Assembly: GCA_035999765.1 (NCBI GenBank)
Contig: CP108521.1
Location: 2,976,001 to 3,040,000 of the forward strand
Length of the DNA stretch: 64,000 nt
Direction of reading: 5' to 3'
Origin: Streptomyces sp. NBC_01231
GTDB taxonomy: Bacteria > Actinomycetota > Actinomycetes > Streptomycetales > Streptomycetaceae
Shown: positions 8,599-16,964 of the stretch, piece by piece
Layout: every line of letters begins with the position of its first letter
Numbering within the stretch: position 1 is the first letter of the stretch
Program-made: the position numbers and the translations under genes
The notes under the pieces: generated by a model
What the model was told of the DNA's origin: nothing
The model's input: only the letters and a program-made list of their open reading frames with translations
The model's database searches: none

Positions 8599-8672
8599 CG
8601 TTCCGGGGCGCAGGGGTGTGTCGTTCAGGGGCGCAGAGGGGTGTGACTGTTCAGGGGCGCAGGTGTGACGTG
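8583..8672. repeat. Four-unit tandem repeat joining two convergent gene ends
   Basis: Four imperfect copies built on TTCAGGGGCGCAGGTGTGAC fill the space between the aldolase and the RNase H/phosphatase genes. The first copy encodes the aldolase C-terminus. The last, read on the other strand, encodes the C-terminal THLRP-like end of the phosphatase. Both stop codons therefore lie inside repeat units. Confidence 0.7.
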
Positions 8673-10024
8673 TCGTTGAGGAGCCGGACGCTCGCGTTGC
8701 CGTCGGCGTAGTACGCCACCACCGACAGGGAGGCAGCCGACAGTTCCATGCGGAACAGGGACTCGGGCGGGGCACCGAGGGCGAGCCGTACGAACGTCTT
8801 GATCGGTGTGACGTGGGTGACCAGCAGGACCGTGCGGCCGGCGTGGGCCGTGACCAGTTTGTCGCGGGTGGCGGCGATCCGGGCGGCGGTCGCCACGAAG
8901 CTCTCGCCGCCGCCGGTCGGTTCGGCGTCCGGGTCGGCCAGCCAGGTGTTCAGGTCGTCCGGGTAGCGCTCGCGCACCTCACCGAAGGTGAGCCCCTCCC
9001 AGGCGCCGAAGTCGGTCTCCCGCAGCCCCTCGTCGATCGTGACGCCGAGCCCGAGGCGGGCGGCGACGGTCCCGGCGGTCTCACGGGTACGGGCCAGGGG
9101 CGAGGAGACGATCTCCTGGATCGTGCCGCGCCGGGCCAGCGAGTCGGCGGCCCGCTCGGCCTGCCCGCGCCCCACGTCGGAGAGCGAGGGATCGCTGCCG
9201 CCGCTGCCGGAGAACCGCTTCTGCGGAGTCAGCGGGGTCTCCCCGTGCCGCAGCAGCACGAAGGTCGCGGGTGCCCCCATGTCGGCGGGGGCCCAACCGG
9301 GCGAGGCCACCGCACGGGCGGCACGGACATCGGTGCGGGCCTTGTCGCCCGCCGCGGCTCCTGGGAGGCCGGTCGGCTCAGCGGCAGTCGCCGGGACATC
9401 GGGGCGGGCCCTGTCGTCCGGCGTGACTCCCGGCAGACCGGACGACACGGCGGGCGTCGCCGGGGCGTCGGGCGTCGCCGGGACATCGGCGCGAGCCCCG
9501 TCGGCCACCGTGATCCCCGGCAGACCCGCCGGCTCCGCGGCCGTCGTCCTCATGGCTGCCCCTGCGTCCGCCGCGTCCAGTTCGGCCGTGGATGCAGAAG
9601 CCGACCACCGCTCACCCCGCTTGCCCGCGTCCATCGCCTCGTTGGCCAGCCGGTCCGCGTGCTTGTTCCGCTCCCGGGGGATCCACTCGTACGTCACCTG
9701 GGACGGCGGGAAGACACGGGACGCCTCGGTCGCCAGGGGCTTCATGGCAGGGTGTTTGATCTTCCAGCGGCCCGACATCTGCTCGACGACGAGCTTGGAG
9801 TCCATACGGACGTGGACACGGGCCGTCGGGTCCAGAGCGTGCGCGGCGCGCAGGCCGGCCAGCAGGCCCCGGTACTCGGCCACGTTGTTCGTGGCCGTCC
9901 CGATGTACTCGGCCGCCTCGGCCAGGGTCTCGCCCGTCGCCGCGTCGAGCACCACTGATCCGTAGCCCGCGGGCCCCGGGTTGCCCCGTGACCCGCCGTC
10001 TGCCTCGACGATGAACTCCCGCAC
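8651..10024 (-). CDS. Bifunctional RNase HI / acid phosphatase
   Basis: A protein of 457 residues, GTG start. Residues 1-140 are an RNase HI domain of the short archaeal-like type with Asp9 (EADGGSRGNPGPAG), Glu50 (NNVAEYRGLL) and Asp75 (VRMDSKL). From about 254 to the end there is a histidine phosphatase domain: LLRHGETPLTPQKRFSG with His260, SSPLARTRETA, and VTHVTPIKTF near the end. The S. coelicolor homologue SCO2299 was shown to have both activities; the phosphatase half resembles CobC. The 110-residue linker carries three imperfect 20-residue repeats built on GLPGxTxxDxARxDVPAT. It lies downstream of nif3 and the zinc-ribbon gene, the same order as Rv2230c-Rv2229c-Rv2228c. Confidence 0.95.
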   Translation of the reverse strand: MREFIVEADGGSRGNPGPAGYGSVVLDAATGETLAEAAEYIGTATNNVAEYRGLLAGLRAAHALDPTARVHVRMDSKLVVEQMSGRWKIKHPAMKPLATEASRVFPPSQVTYEWIPRERNKHADRLANEAMDAGKRGERWSASASTAELDAADAGAAMRTTAAEPAGLPGITVADGARADVPATPDAPATPAVSSGLPGVTPDDRARPDVPATAAEPTGLPGAAAGDKARTDVRAARAVASPGWAPADMGAPATFVLLRHGETPLTPQKRFSGSGGSDPSLSDVGRGQAERAADSLARRGTIQEIVSSPLARTRETAGTVAARLGLGVTIDEGLRETDFGAWEGLTFGEVRERYPDDLNTWLADPDAEPTGGGESFVATAARIAATRDKLVTAHAGRTVLLVTHVTPIKTFVRLALGAPPESLFRMELSAASLSVVAYYADGNASVRLLNDTSHLRP

Positions 10025-10035
10025 GCCGTCAGTCC

Positions 10036-10145
10036 CTTACCGAATCGCTTACCGAAGTCACTTGCCCGACGTGGCTTACCCGACGTGGCTTACTCGACGT
10101 AGCTGACCCAAGTCGCTCACCGAAGGTCGCCCACCGAGGTCTCTC
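10036..10145. repeat. Degenerate 14-base tandem repeats
   Basis: About eight imperfect units on the pattern GGCTTACCCGACGT fill the gap between the zinc-ribbon stop and the RNase H start. The two middle units, GGCTTACCCGACGT and GGCTTACTCGACGT, differ at one base. No promoter is clear inside. Confidence 0.6.
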
Positions 10146-10156
10146 GCCGCGGCCGC

Positions 10157-10900
10157 TTACAGGCCGGACTCGGACGTGCGCACCAGGATGCGGCGGCAGT
10201 TCTCGCAGCGCACCACCGTGTCGGGTGCCGCCGCGCGGATCTCGTTGATGTCGGTGATCGCCAGCTCCTGACGGCACCCCTGGCAGGAGCGCTGGTACAG
10301 CTTGGCCGCGCCGACGCCACCCTGCTGGTCGCGCAGCTTGTCGTAGAGCTTGAGGAGGTCCGCGGGGATCGTGCCCGCGATGACCTCGCGCTCCTTCACG
10401 GCCATGGCCGCGTCGCCGTCCAGCGACTCGGTGGCCGCGTCCCGGCGGGCGGTCGCGTCGTCGATCTTCGACTGGACGGAGGAGACCCGCTCGGTCAGTT
10501 CGGCGACCCGCTCCTGCGCGGACTCACGGCGCTCCATGACCTCCAGGACCACGTCCTCCAGATCGCCCTGGCGCTTGGCGAGGGAGGTGATCTCGCGCTG
10601 GAGGTTCTCCAGGTCCTTCGGGGAGGTGACCGCGCCGGAGTCCAGGCGCTGCTGGTCGCGGACGGCACGCTGGCGCACCTGGTCCACGTCCTGCTCGGCC
10701 TTGGTCTGCTCGCGGGCGGTGTCGCTCTCCTCGGTCTGCGCGGCCACGAGCAGGTCGCGCAGCTGTGTGAGGTCCTTGGACAGCGAATCGATCTCGGCGT
10801 GCTCGGGCAGCGACCTGCGCTTGTGCGCGAGCTGCTGGAGACGGACGTCGAGGTCCTGGACGTCGAGGAGTCGGATCTGGTCGGCGGGCGCGGCGTTCAG
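10157..10900 (-). CDS. C4-type zinc-ribbon coiled-coil protein
   Basis: A protein of 247 residues if it begins at the CTG at 10900. The first 180 residues form a long coiled coil, with many Glu, Arg and Gln heptads. The end carries a zinc ribbon with CQGCRQEL and CENCRRIL. This is the actinobacterial Rv2229c family, usually found with nif3; its role is unknown. The ATG- or GTG-type alternative is GTG 10747, but that would cut off 51 conserved-looking residues (DQIRLLDVQDLDVRLQQLAH). The CTG overlaps the nif3 stop as CTGA, and GGGAG stands nine bases before it, so coupling is likely. Confidence 0.88.
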   Translation of the reverse strand: MNAAPADQIRLLDVQDLDVRLQQLAHKRRSLPEHAEIDSLSKDLTQLRDLLVAAQTEESDTAREQTKAEQDVDQVRQRAVRDQQRLDSGAVTSPKDLENLQREITSLAKRQGDLEDVVLEVMERRESAQERVAELTERVSSVQSKIDDATARRDAATESLDGDAAMAVKEREVIAGTIPADLLKLYDKLRDQQGGVGAAKLYQRSCQGCRQELAITDINEIRAAAPDTVVRCENCRRILVRTSESGL

Positions 10901-11811
10901 TTGGGGGCTCCCATGGGGTCAGAAGAAGAAGAGGGGCGCGAAGCGCTCGTGGGAAGGGGGGCGGCGGGCGACGGGTGGTCGGACGCCGCGTGGGCGGTCC
11001 AGGGATCGGTGACCGTCCTGGAGACATGGACCCTCAGGTCCCATCCCTCACGGTCGGAGATCTGGTCGAGCTGCGCGGCGGCCAGCTCGCACCAGGGCCA
11101 TTCGGTGGCCCAGTGTGCCGCGTCGAGCAGCGCGAGGGGGCTGGGGGCGCGGGACGCCATGAACTCGGACGCCGGGTGGTGGCGCAGGTCCGCGGTGAGG
11201 AAGGCGTCGACACCGGCCGCGCGGACCTGGTCGAACAGGCTGTCGCCGGAGCCGCCGCTGACGGCGATCGTGCGTACCGGTGCCTCCGGGTCGCCGGCCA
11301 CCCGGATGCCCTGCGCGGTGGCGGGCAGTCGCTCGGCGGCACGGGCGGCGAGCTCGCCGACCGTCAGCGGGTGGTCCAGTTCGCAGATCCGGCCCAGGCC
11401 CCGGCGGCCCTCCGGGTCGGTCGGGTCCGGCACCAGCGGACGGACGACCCGCAGGTCGAGCGCGCCGGCGAGGGCGTCGGAGACACCCGGGTCCGCCGTG
11501 TCCGCGTTGGTGTGGGCGACGTGCAGCGCGATGTCGTTCTTGATCAGCGTGTGCACCACGCGGCCCTTGGAGGTGGACGCCGCGACCGTCGTCGTACCGC
11601 GCAGATAGAGGGGATGGTGGGTGACCAGCAGATCGGCGCCCAGCTTCACCGCCTCGTCCACGATCTCCTGGACCGGATCGACGGCGAAGAGGACCCGTGC
11701 GACCTGCTGGTCGGGGTCGCCCACGACGGTGCCGACCGCGTCCCAGGACTCGGCCCGCTCGGCGGGCCACAGGTTCTCCAGGGCGGTGATGACTTCAGAC
11801 AGACGGGGCAC
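10897..11811 (-). CDS. Nif3-like dinuclear metal centre protein
   Basis: About 304 residues. Metal-binding stretches of the Nif3/YbgI family are present: VTHHPLYLRG, AHTNADTAD and, near the end, LTADLRHH with CELAAAQL. These proteins form hexameric rings with two metals per subunit; GTP cyclohydrolase-like chemistry was proposed for some, but the role is unsettled. The last 35 residues are a Ser/Pro/Ala-rich tail. I prefer GTG 11811 (PRLSEVITALENLWP follows); TTG 11817 is an alternative. It is the first gene of an operon with the zinc-ribbon and RNase H/phosphatase genes. Confidence 0.9.
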   Translation of the reverse strand: MPRLSEVITALENLWPAERAESWDAVGTVVGDPDQQVARVLFAVDPVQEIVDEAVKLGADLLVTHHPLYLRGTTTVAASTSKGRVVHTLIKNDIALHVAHTNADTADPGVSDALAGALDLRVVRPLVPDPTDPEGRRGLGRICELDHPLTVGELAARAAERLPATAQGIRVAGDPEAPVRTIAVSGGSGDSLFDQVRAAGVDAFLTADLRHHPASEFMASRAPSPLALLDAAHWATEWPWCELAAAQLDQISDREGWDLRVHVSRTVTDPWTAHAASDHPSPAAPLPTSASRPSSSSDPMGAPN

Positions 11812-11998
11812 GGGCAAAGGCTACCTGGCTGTTCTCCCCGGCAGAACCGGTGCCGCCGTCGGCCACCCCGCCCAGCACGGTCGTCCCGCGTTCCTCAGGC
11901 GAATCGTTCCTGGGCCATCCCTTTGTGTGAAGTAACGGTCCGCCGGTCCGACGCAAGTACGGACGAAAGCTACTTTCATCGCCGGAGGTGACCGAACG

Positions 11999-13246
11999 AT
12001 GACAGCCTGTGTCATTGAGCCCACCACGGCGGACGAGCACGGCGGGACCCCGCAGGCAGGATGCGCGATCACGGTCGACGGCTGCTACGCCGCCAGGCTG
12101 GCGCGGGACGGCGACTCCCTGTTCCCGGAGCGCTGGACCCTGGACGGCCCGGAGCCCTACGCGGTGCCGCTGCCCGGCAACCAGCCGGAGGAGCCCGGCA
12201 CCGAGGTCCAGCCGATGGGGGACGGGCGGGTGCTCATCCGACGGCTGGCGGCCGGGCGGCACATTTTCTCCCTGCTCTACCCGACCGGGCCGGACACCGG
12301 TGAGCTGCTGCTGGGCGCGGTCGAGTGCCGGGACGCGGGCACCCGGCTGCGGCTGCTGCCGCCCGCGCCGGGCGGCGACAAGGCGTACGCCCTCTCCGTG
12401 GGCCGGCACTCGAGTGCGGTGTGGCTGGTGGCGGGGGGCTCGGTCGGGCCCGAGCATCTCGCCGAGATCCCGGGGCGCTGCTCGGGCGGGGTGTGGCTGG
12501 ACGGGACGGGACGGATGCTGGCGCTGGACCGGGAGGTCGGCGGCCGGACCAAGACGGTCGTGGTGGACCTGGAGCGCGGCGGCGAGGTCTCGCCGCTGCT
12601 GCAGATCGCGGCGGACAGCGACGACCGGCTGCTGCTCGCCGCCCCGGACAGCGGGCTGCTGCTGATCCGCTCGGACGCGCCCTCGCCGGGGCGGGAACGG
12701 CTGGGCTGGGGTGTGCTGGGCAGCATGCTGCCGGTGCGTTTCCCGGACTGCCTGCGGGAGGACGGCTGCACGGTGACGCCGTTCGCGATCCAGCCCGGGC
12801 AGGTCCTGATGCCGGAGGGCTGCGCGGTGGCGCTGCGGATCGACGGCCCGCTCGGCAGTTGGGTCGGCGTGTGGCGGCCCGCGACCCGGCAGGTCCACCA
12901 TCTCCCGGCGCCCGAGGGGTGGTTGGCGGGTGCCGGGCACTGGACCGAGGACGGGGTGCTCCACCTGCCGTACGCGACGCCGGAGGCGCCATGCGCGGTG
13001 GCACGGGTGACGGTGCCTTCGGGAGACACCGGAACGGCGGGGGACGGTGGCCCGGGGTGCCCGGGCGAGTGCGACGGTACGGCCGCGCGGACGGCGTCGG
13101 GGAACGCGTCCCCGGCAACGGCGGGATCGGGCGAGCCCTCGGAGCCGGATCCTCCGGCACCGGTCGCGCCCCGTCCGGTGCCGTTGCAGCAGGCGCCGTT
13201 GGGGCCCGTGCGGCGGATCAGGCCGGAGGAGAACCACGGCGCCTGA
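11999..13246 (+). CDS. Hypothetical protein, beta-rich, with Pro/Ala tail
   Basis: A protein of 415 residues that I do not recognise. Residues 20-345 alternate short hydrophobic strands and Gly/Asp turns (for example GGVWLDGTGRMLALDREVGG and ADSDDRLLLAAPDSGLLLI). This looks like a beta-propeller, but I cannot count blades with confidence. No signal peptide or membrane segment is seen, so it should be cytoplasmic. From residue 346 the chain is low-complexity Gly/Ala/Pro. The last 15 residues are encoded by the start of a dispersed repeat element, which suggests that the stop codon has been moved into the repeat. Confidence 0.7.
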   Translation: MTACVIEPTTADEHGGTPQAGCAITVDGCYAARLARDGDSLFPERWTLDGPEPYAVPLPGNQPEEPGTEVQPMGDGRVLIRRLAAGRHIFSLLYPTGPDTGELLLGAVECRDAGTRLRLLPPAPGGDKAYALSVGRHSSAVWLVAGGSVGPEHLAEIPGRCSGGVWLDGTGRMLALDREVGGRTKTVVVDLERGGEVSPLLQIAADSDDRLLLAAPDSGLLLIRSDAPSPGRERLGWGVLGSMLPVRFPDCLREDGCTVTPFAIQPGQVLMPEGCAVALRIDGPLGSWVGVWRPATRQVHHLPAPEGWLAGAGHWTEDGVLHLPYATPEAPCAVARVTVPSGDTGTAGDGGPGCPGECDGTAARTASGNASPATAGSGEPSEPDPPAPVAPRPVPLQQAPLGPVRRIRPEENHGA

Positions 13247-13468
13247 TCAGGGCAGGCGAGCGGGGCGACGGGGGCGCCACCGCTCGGGGGGGGCGAGCAT
13301 GGGAGCGTGCAGGGTTGCTCGAGCGGGGCGGGAGCGTGCGGGGTCGTTCGAGCAGGTGCGGAAGCGCGCGGGGTTGCTCGAGCAGGGACGCCACCGCGCG
13401 GGGTCGTTCGAGCAGGGCCGGAAGCGTGCGGCTGCAACGCGCCTGCGGGAGTCGATGCGGGGCATCGG
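13202..13468 (+). repeat. Dispersed intergenic repeat element, copy 2, with internal 30-base array
   Basis: Starts GGGCCCGTGCGGCGGATCAG, ends near GGAGTCGATGCGGGGCATCGG, and matches copy 1 at 3862-4006. Between 13315 and 13433 the TTCGAGC block is repeated four times with a 30-base period. The units begin GGGTTGCTCGAGC or GGGTCGTTCGAGC in strict alternation, so the true higher-order period may be 60 bases. The element supplies the last codons of the upstream gene and otherwise fills a 400-base gap with no other gene. Confidence 0.75.
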
Positions 13469-13654
13469 ACAGTGCCGACGACGCGGCACCTGTGCGTGCC
13501 GAGCCTCGTGCCTCCGGCACGCTCCGCCGGGCAGCCACTCGGCTTGTAACGAACTCGTGCCGGTTGGCGTGGCCGCCTGGATTCGACCCGTGGGATGACG
13601 GTTAAACTCGCCCGGCTGTAAGAAAGATCATGTTGACGGGGAGAGTTACTTCCG

Positions 13655-13807
13655 ATGAACGACGCCAACACGAACCAGCCGACTTCCGACGTCCAGGAGC
13701 CCTCCGGCCAAGGCCGGCACCGGGGTCCGGTCGCGGTCCACGACGGTGAGGCGGCCCCCCAGGGCCGTCACCGCAAGCCGGTCGAACAGACCGAGTCGGC
13801 GGCCTGA
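13655..13807 (+). CDS. Small hydrophilic protein of 50 residues with two GRHR motifs
   Basis: ATG at 13655 follows GGGGAGA with a ten-base gap, and a strong terminator follows the stop by seven bases, so this is a well-framed small gene. The product is acidic at the start (MNDANTNQPTSDVQEPSG) and has two copies of a short unit, QGRHRGPVAVHDGE and QGRHRKPVEQTE. There is no signal peptide, cysteine or membrane segment. I recall similar short peptides in Streptomyces genomes but no function. The paired basic RHR motifs could bind nucleic acid or be a processing site; both are guesses. Confidence 0.7.
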   Translation: MNDANTNQPTSDVQEPSGQGRHRGPVAVHDGEAAPQGRHRKPVEQTESAA

Positions 13808-13813
13808 ACGAGA

Positions 13814-13850
13814 CACGGCCCCGCCCCTTCACACAGGGGGCGGGGCCGTG
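13814..13850. terminator. Strong hairpin between convergent genes
   Basis: A 14-base-pair stem, CACGGCCCCGCCCC with GGGGCGGGGCCGTG, with a nine-base loop. It lies between the small gene and the convergent SDR gene and could stop transcription from both sides. Confidence 0.85.
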
Positions 13851-13895
13851 GTGTGTCGTGCCCGTGTCGTGCTCGTCTCGTGTCCCGCAGCTGCC

Positions 13896-14834
13896 CTACT
13901 CCCGCTTGAGGCCCAGGACTTCGGCCGCCGCGAACGTCTCCCCGTCCGGTCGCCTCGCGTAGTGCGGGGTGAGATGCGCGTCCAACTCGTCGTACGTGAA
14001 CGTGTCCTGCTTGCTGTCGAACTTCGCGGACACCCGCGGGCGTTCGACGATCGCCACCATGCCCCCGTGGACGACCAGCAGCTGGCCGTTGAGCCGGGCG
14101 GCGGCCGGTGAGGCCAAGTAGCCGACGATCGGGGCGACATGCTCGGGGGCGAGCGGGTCGAGTCCGTCGTCGGGGCGTTGGAGGCCGGCGAAGACGTCCT
14201 CGGTCATCCGGGTGCGGGCGCGCGGGCAGATGGCGTTGGCCGTCACGCCGTACTTGGCGAGCGCGAGGGCCGTGGAGGTGGTGAGCCCGACGATTCCGCC
14301 CTTCGCCGCCGCGTAGTTGGGCTGCCCGGCCGATCCGGCGAGGAACGCCTCCGAGGAGGTGTTCACGATCCGCCCGTACACCGGCCCGTCCGCCTCCTTG
14401 GACCGTGCGCGCCAGTGCGCGGCGGCGAAGTGGGTGGTGTTGAAGTGGCCCTTGAGGTGGACCCGGATCACCGCGTCCCACTCGTCCTCGGTCATGGAGA
14501 AGACCATGCGGTCGCGCAGGATGCCCGCGTTGTTGACGAGGATGTCCAGCTTCCCGAACTCGGCGATCGCCAACTCCACGAGTTTCGAGGCCTGTGGGAA
14601 GTCCGAGACGTCTCCGGTGTGGGCGAGGGCCGAACCGCCCGCGGCCCGGATCTCGGCGGCGACCTGCTCGGCGGGGGCGGCGGAGGCCTCGCCCGAACCG
14701 TCCCGGCCGGGCTGACCGTAGTCGTTGACGACGACGGCCGCGCCGAGCCGGGCCAGCTCCAGCGCCTCGGCCCGTCCGAGTCCGCGTCCGGCGCCGGTGA
14801 CGATCGCGGCGAGCCCTTCCAGTGGCAGCGACAT
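13896..14834 (-). CDS. SDR-family 3-hydroxyacyl-CoA dehydrogenase / reductase
   Basis: A protein of 312 residues. The Rossmann motif TGAGRGLGRA is at 13-22, NNAG at 101-104, and the active site at Ser160/Ser161, Tyr174 and Lys178 (QPNYAAAKGG). The segment VVVNDYG, then NNAGILRDRM and VIRVHLKGHF, resembles Rv3548c of the mycobacterial cholesterol regulon and the peroxisomal 17-beta-HSD type 4 dehydrogenase domain. It probably oxidises a 3-hydroxyacyl-CoA with NAD+ during side-chain beta-oxidation. The 50-residue C-terminal tail is longer than in FabG. It is last in an operon with the ADH and the MaoC hydratase, which would supply its substrate. Confidence 0.88.
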   Translation of the reverse strand: MSLPLEGLAAIVTGAGRGLGRAEALELARLGAAVVVNDYGQPGRDGSGEASAAPAEQVAAEIRAAGGSALAHTGDVSDFPQASKLVELAIAEFGKLDILVNNAGILRDRMVFSMTEDEWDAVIRVHLKGHFNTTHFAAAHWRARSKEADGPVYGRIVNTSSEAFLAGSAGQPNYAAAKGGIVGLTTSTALALAKYGVTANAICPRARTRMTEDVFAGLQRPDDGLDPLAPEHVAPIVGYLASPAAARLNGQLLVVHGGMVAIVERPRVSAKFDSKQDTFTYDELDAHLTPHYARRPDGETFAAAEVLGLKRE

Positions 14835-14843
14835 ACCGCGCCC

Positions 14844-15920
14844 TCAGATCTCGACGCAGGTACGGAGCGAGGTCCCCGTGCGCATCTGGTCGAGCGCCTC
14901 GTTGATCTCGGCCAGCGGCACCCGGTGGGTGATCAGGCCGTCCAGGTCGATCCGGCCGGCCCGCCACAGGGCGATGGTCCGCTCGTAGGAGCGCAGGACG
15001 TCCCCGCCGCCGTACAGGGACGGCAGGATCCGCTTCTCGTCGAAGAACAGCTCGAACATGTTGAGCTGGAGGAAGTCGTCCATGGCGCCCGCGCCAACGA
15101 CGACGAGGGTGCCGCCGCGCCGGGTGTTGTCGTACGCCGTGCGGGCGGTGGCCGCCTTGCCGACGACCTCGAAGACGTAGTCGAAGCCCTCACCTGCGGT
15201 GACCTGTTGCTTGGCGTCGGGCAGTTCGTCCGGCGAAACGGCCCGCGTGGCACCGAACTTGAGGGCGGCCTCGCGGCGGGAGACAACCGGGTCGACGGCG
15301 ACGATCTCGGCGGCGCCCTTGAGCCGGGCGCCCTGGATGGCGGAGATGCCGACCCCGCCGCAGCCGATCACGGCGACCGACGAACCGGCTTCCACGTCCG
15401 CGGTGTTGAGTGCGGCGCCGAGTCCCGTGGTGACTCCGCAGCCGATGAGGGCGGCGATGTCGAAGGGCACGTCGTCGGGGAACGGCACCGCGCAGCCGGC
15501 CTCGACGACGACCTCCTCGGTGAAGGTGCCGGTGCCGGCGAAGCCGAAGACGTCCCCGCCGGGGCGCTTGAAGTTGGGGGTGCCCGCGTTCATGAACCCG
15601 GCGAGACAGAGTTCGCTCTGGCCGCGCTTGCAGGCGGGGCAGGCGCCGCAGGCGGGCAACCAGCACACGACCACCCGGTCACCGGGCTTCAAGTGGCTGA
15701 CGCCCTCGCCGACTTCGAGGATCTCGCCCGCTCCCTCGTGGCCGGGGACGAAGGGCGCGGGCTGCGGCAGGACGCCGTTCATCGCGGACAGGTCCGAGTG
15801 GCACAGTCCGGTGGCCCGTACCCGGATCCGCACCTTGCCCGGGCCGAAGCCCACCGCCTCGACGTCGTCGAGGACCTCCAGTTTGTCCTGGCCGGTCTCG
15901 TGCAGTACGGCTGCGCGCAT
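14844..15920 (-). CDS. Zinc-dependent alcohol dehydrogenase
   Basis: A protein of 358 residues of the medium-chain family. Catalytic zinc ligands are Cys40 (GLCHSDLS), His61-Glu62 (PGHEGAGE) and a later Cys (GCGVTTG). The structural zinc site is complete at Cys91, 94, 97 and 105 (CGACPACKRGQSELC). The nucleotide site is GCGGVGISAIQGA. The sequence resembles class III-like and nicotinoprotein dehydrogenases of actinobacteria. In a KstR-type operon it may oxidise a terminal alcohol of a sterol side chain to an aldehyde, which the aldehyde dehydrogenase at 34326 could then use; that link is inference. It is nine bases upstream of the SDR gene. Confidence 0.9.
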   Translation of the reverse strand: MRAAVLHETGQDKLEVLDDVEAVGFGPGKVRIRVRATGLCHSDLSAMNGVLPQPAPFVPGHEGAGEILEVGEGVSHLKPGDRVVVCWLPACGACPACKRGQSELCLAGFMNAGTPNFKRPGGDVFGFAGTGTFTEEVVVEAGCAVPFPDDVPFDIAALIGCGVTTGLGAALNTADVEAGSSVAVIGCGGVGISAIQGARLKGAAEIVAVDPVVSRREAALKFGATRAVSPDELPDAKQQVTAGEGFDYVFEVVGKAATARTAYDNTRRGGTLVVVGAGAMDDFLQLNMFELFFDEKRILPSLYGGGDVLRSYERTIALWRAGRIDLDGLITHRVPLAEINEALDQMRTGTSLRTCVEI

Positions 15921-15977
15921 GATGCGGCTCCCCTCAGCAGTGGGCAGAGAAAGGGCGTTGGGCGGAGAAAGGGCGTT

Positions 15978-16859
15978 CTAGGAGTGTGCGACGACGGTGT
16001 CGGCGAGGGCGGGCGCGTCGTCCCGCTCGGCGACGGTCACGGCCACCCGGACCGCCGCCGGGGAGTCTTGCCGCCACATCCGGATGCGCAGGGTCTCCCC
16101 CGGATACACGACCCCGGCGAACCGGGTGGCGTACGCGCGCACCCGCGCCACGTCCCCGCCGAGCAGGGTGTCGACGACCGCCTTGAGCGTGATGCCGTAG
16201 GTGCACAGCCCGTGCAGGATGGGCCGCTCGAAGCCGGCGAGCTTGGCGAACTCGGGGTCGGCGTGCAGCGGGTTCCAGTCGCCGGAGAGACGGTAGAGCA
16301 GGGCCTGGTCCTCGCGGACGGGCCGTTCGACGGTCCGGTCGGGTTCTCCGACGGGGGGTTCGAGGCGTGCGGAGGGGCCGCGGTCGCCGCCCCAGCCGCC
16401 CTCTCCCCTTACGAAGATCTGGGCGTCGTTGGTCCACAGCGGGCCCTCGGCGTCGGCGACCTCGGTGCGCATCACCAGGACGGCGGCCTTGCCCTTGTCG
16501 TACACGGCGGCGATGCGGGAGGTGGCGGTGGCCCGGCCCTCGGCCGGGAGAGGGCGGTGCAGGGTCAGGCTCTGGCCCCCGTGCAGGACACGCGCCAGGT
16601 CGACCTCGACGCCGGGCATGGACAGTCCGCTGATCACCCCGGGCGAGCCCGCGCCGGCGACGGTGGCGAAGCTCGGCAGGACGTGCAGCCGGGACTCCAG
16701 GGTGTAGCGCAGTTCGTCGGCGTCGGTGGCGGGGCTGTCCTTGTCGGGGTTGGCGCCGGCGCCGATGCCGAGGTGGTAGAGCTGGACGTCCTTGGCGGTC
16801 CAGGAGAGCTCGCCGGAGCGGGGCTCGGCGGCCAGGGCCTTGGCGGCGTCGATGGGCAT
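15978..16859 (-). CDS. MaoC-family 2-enoyl-CoA hydratase (Hsd4B-like)
   Basis: A protein of 293 residues; the ATG at 16859 starts MPIDAAKALAAE. It is a double hotdog hydratase. The C-terminal half carries YRLSGDWNPLHADPEFAKLAGF and ILHGLCTYGIT, the hydratase-2 motif with its Asp/His pair. The N-terminal half has SWTAKDVQLYHLGIGAG. It resembles mycobacterial Rv3538 (Hsd4B) closely along its length, including KGKAAVLVMRT and RGEGGWGG. It would hydrate 2-enoyl-CoA intermediates of sterol side chains. It is first gene of the operon with ADH and SDR, behind a promoter that carries a KstR box and a second palindrome. Confidence 0.92.
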   Translation of the reverse strand: MPIDAAKALAAEPRSGELSWTAKDVQLYHLGIGAGANPDKDSPATDADELRYTLESRLHVLPSFATVAGAGSPGVISGLSMPGVEVDLARVLHGGQSLTLHRPLPAEGRATATSRIAAVYDKGKAAVLVMRTEVADAEGPLWTNDAQIFVRGEGGWGGDRGPSARLEPPVGEPDRTVERPVREDQALLYRLSGDWNPLHADPEFAKLAGFERPILHGLCTYGITLKAVVDTLLGGDVARVRAYATRFAGVVYPGETLRIRMWRQDSPAAVRVAVTVAERDDAPALADTVVAHS

Positions 16860-16964
16860 GAGGCTCCTGATCACGGGGTCTCGGGATCACGGCGGTCGCT
16901 GTCGGGAGAGACCTCGGTACGGCCGTCCGCACCGTCGGCCGCACCGAGGCGTCATCGGCCGATC

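Noticed and set aside
13315..13433. CRISPR-like array
   Set aside because: Units abut without unique spacers and no cas gene is present; it is a plain tandem repeat.
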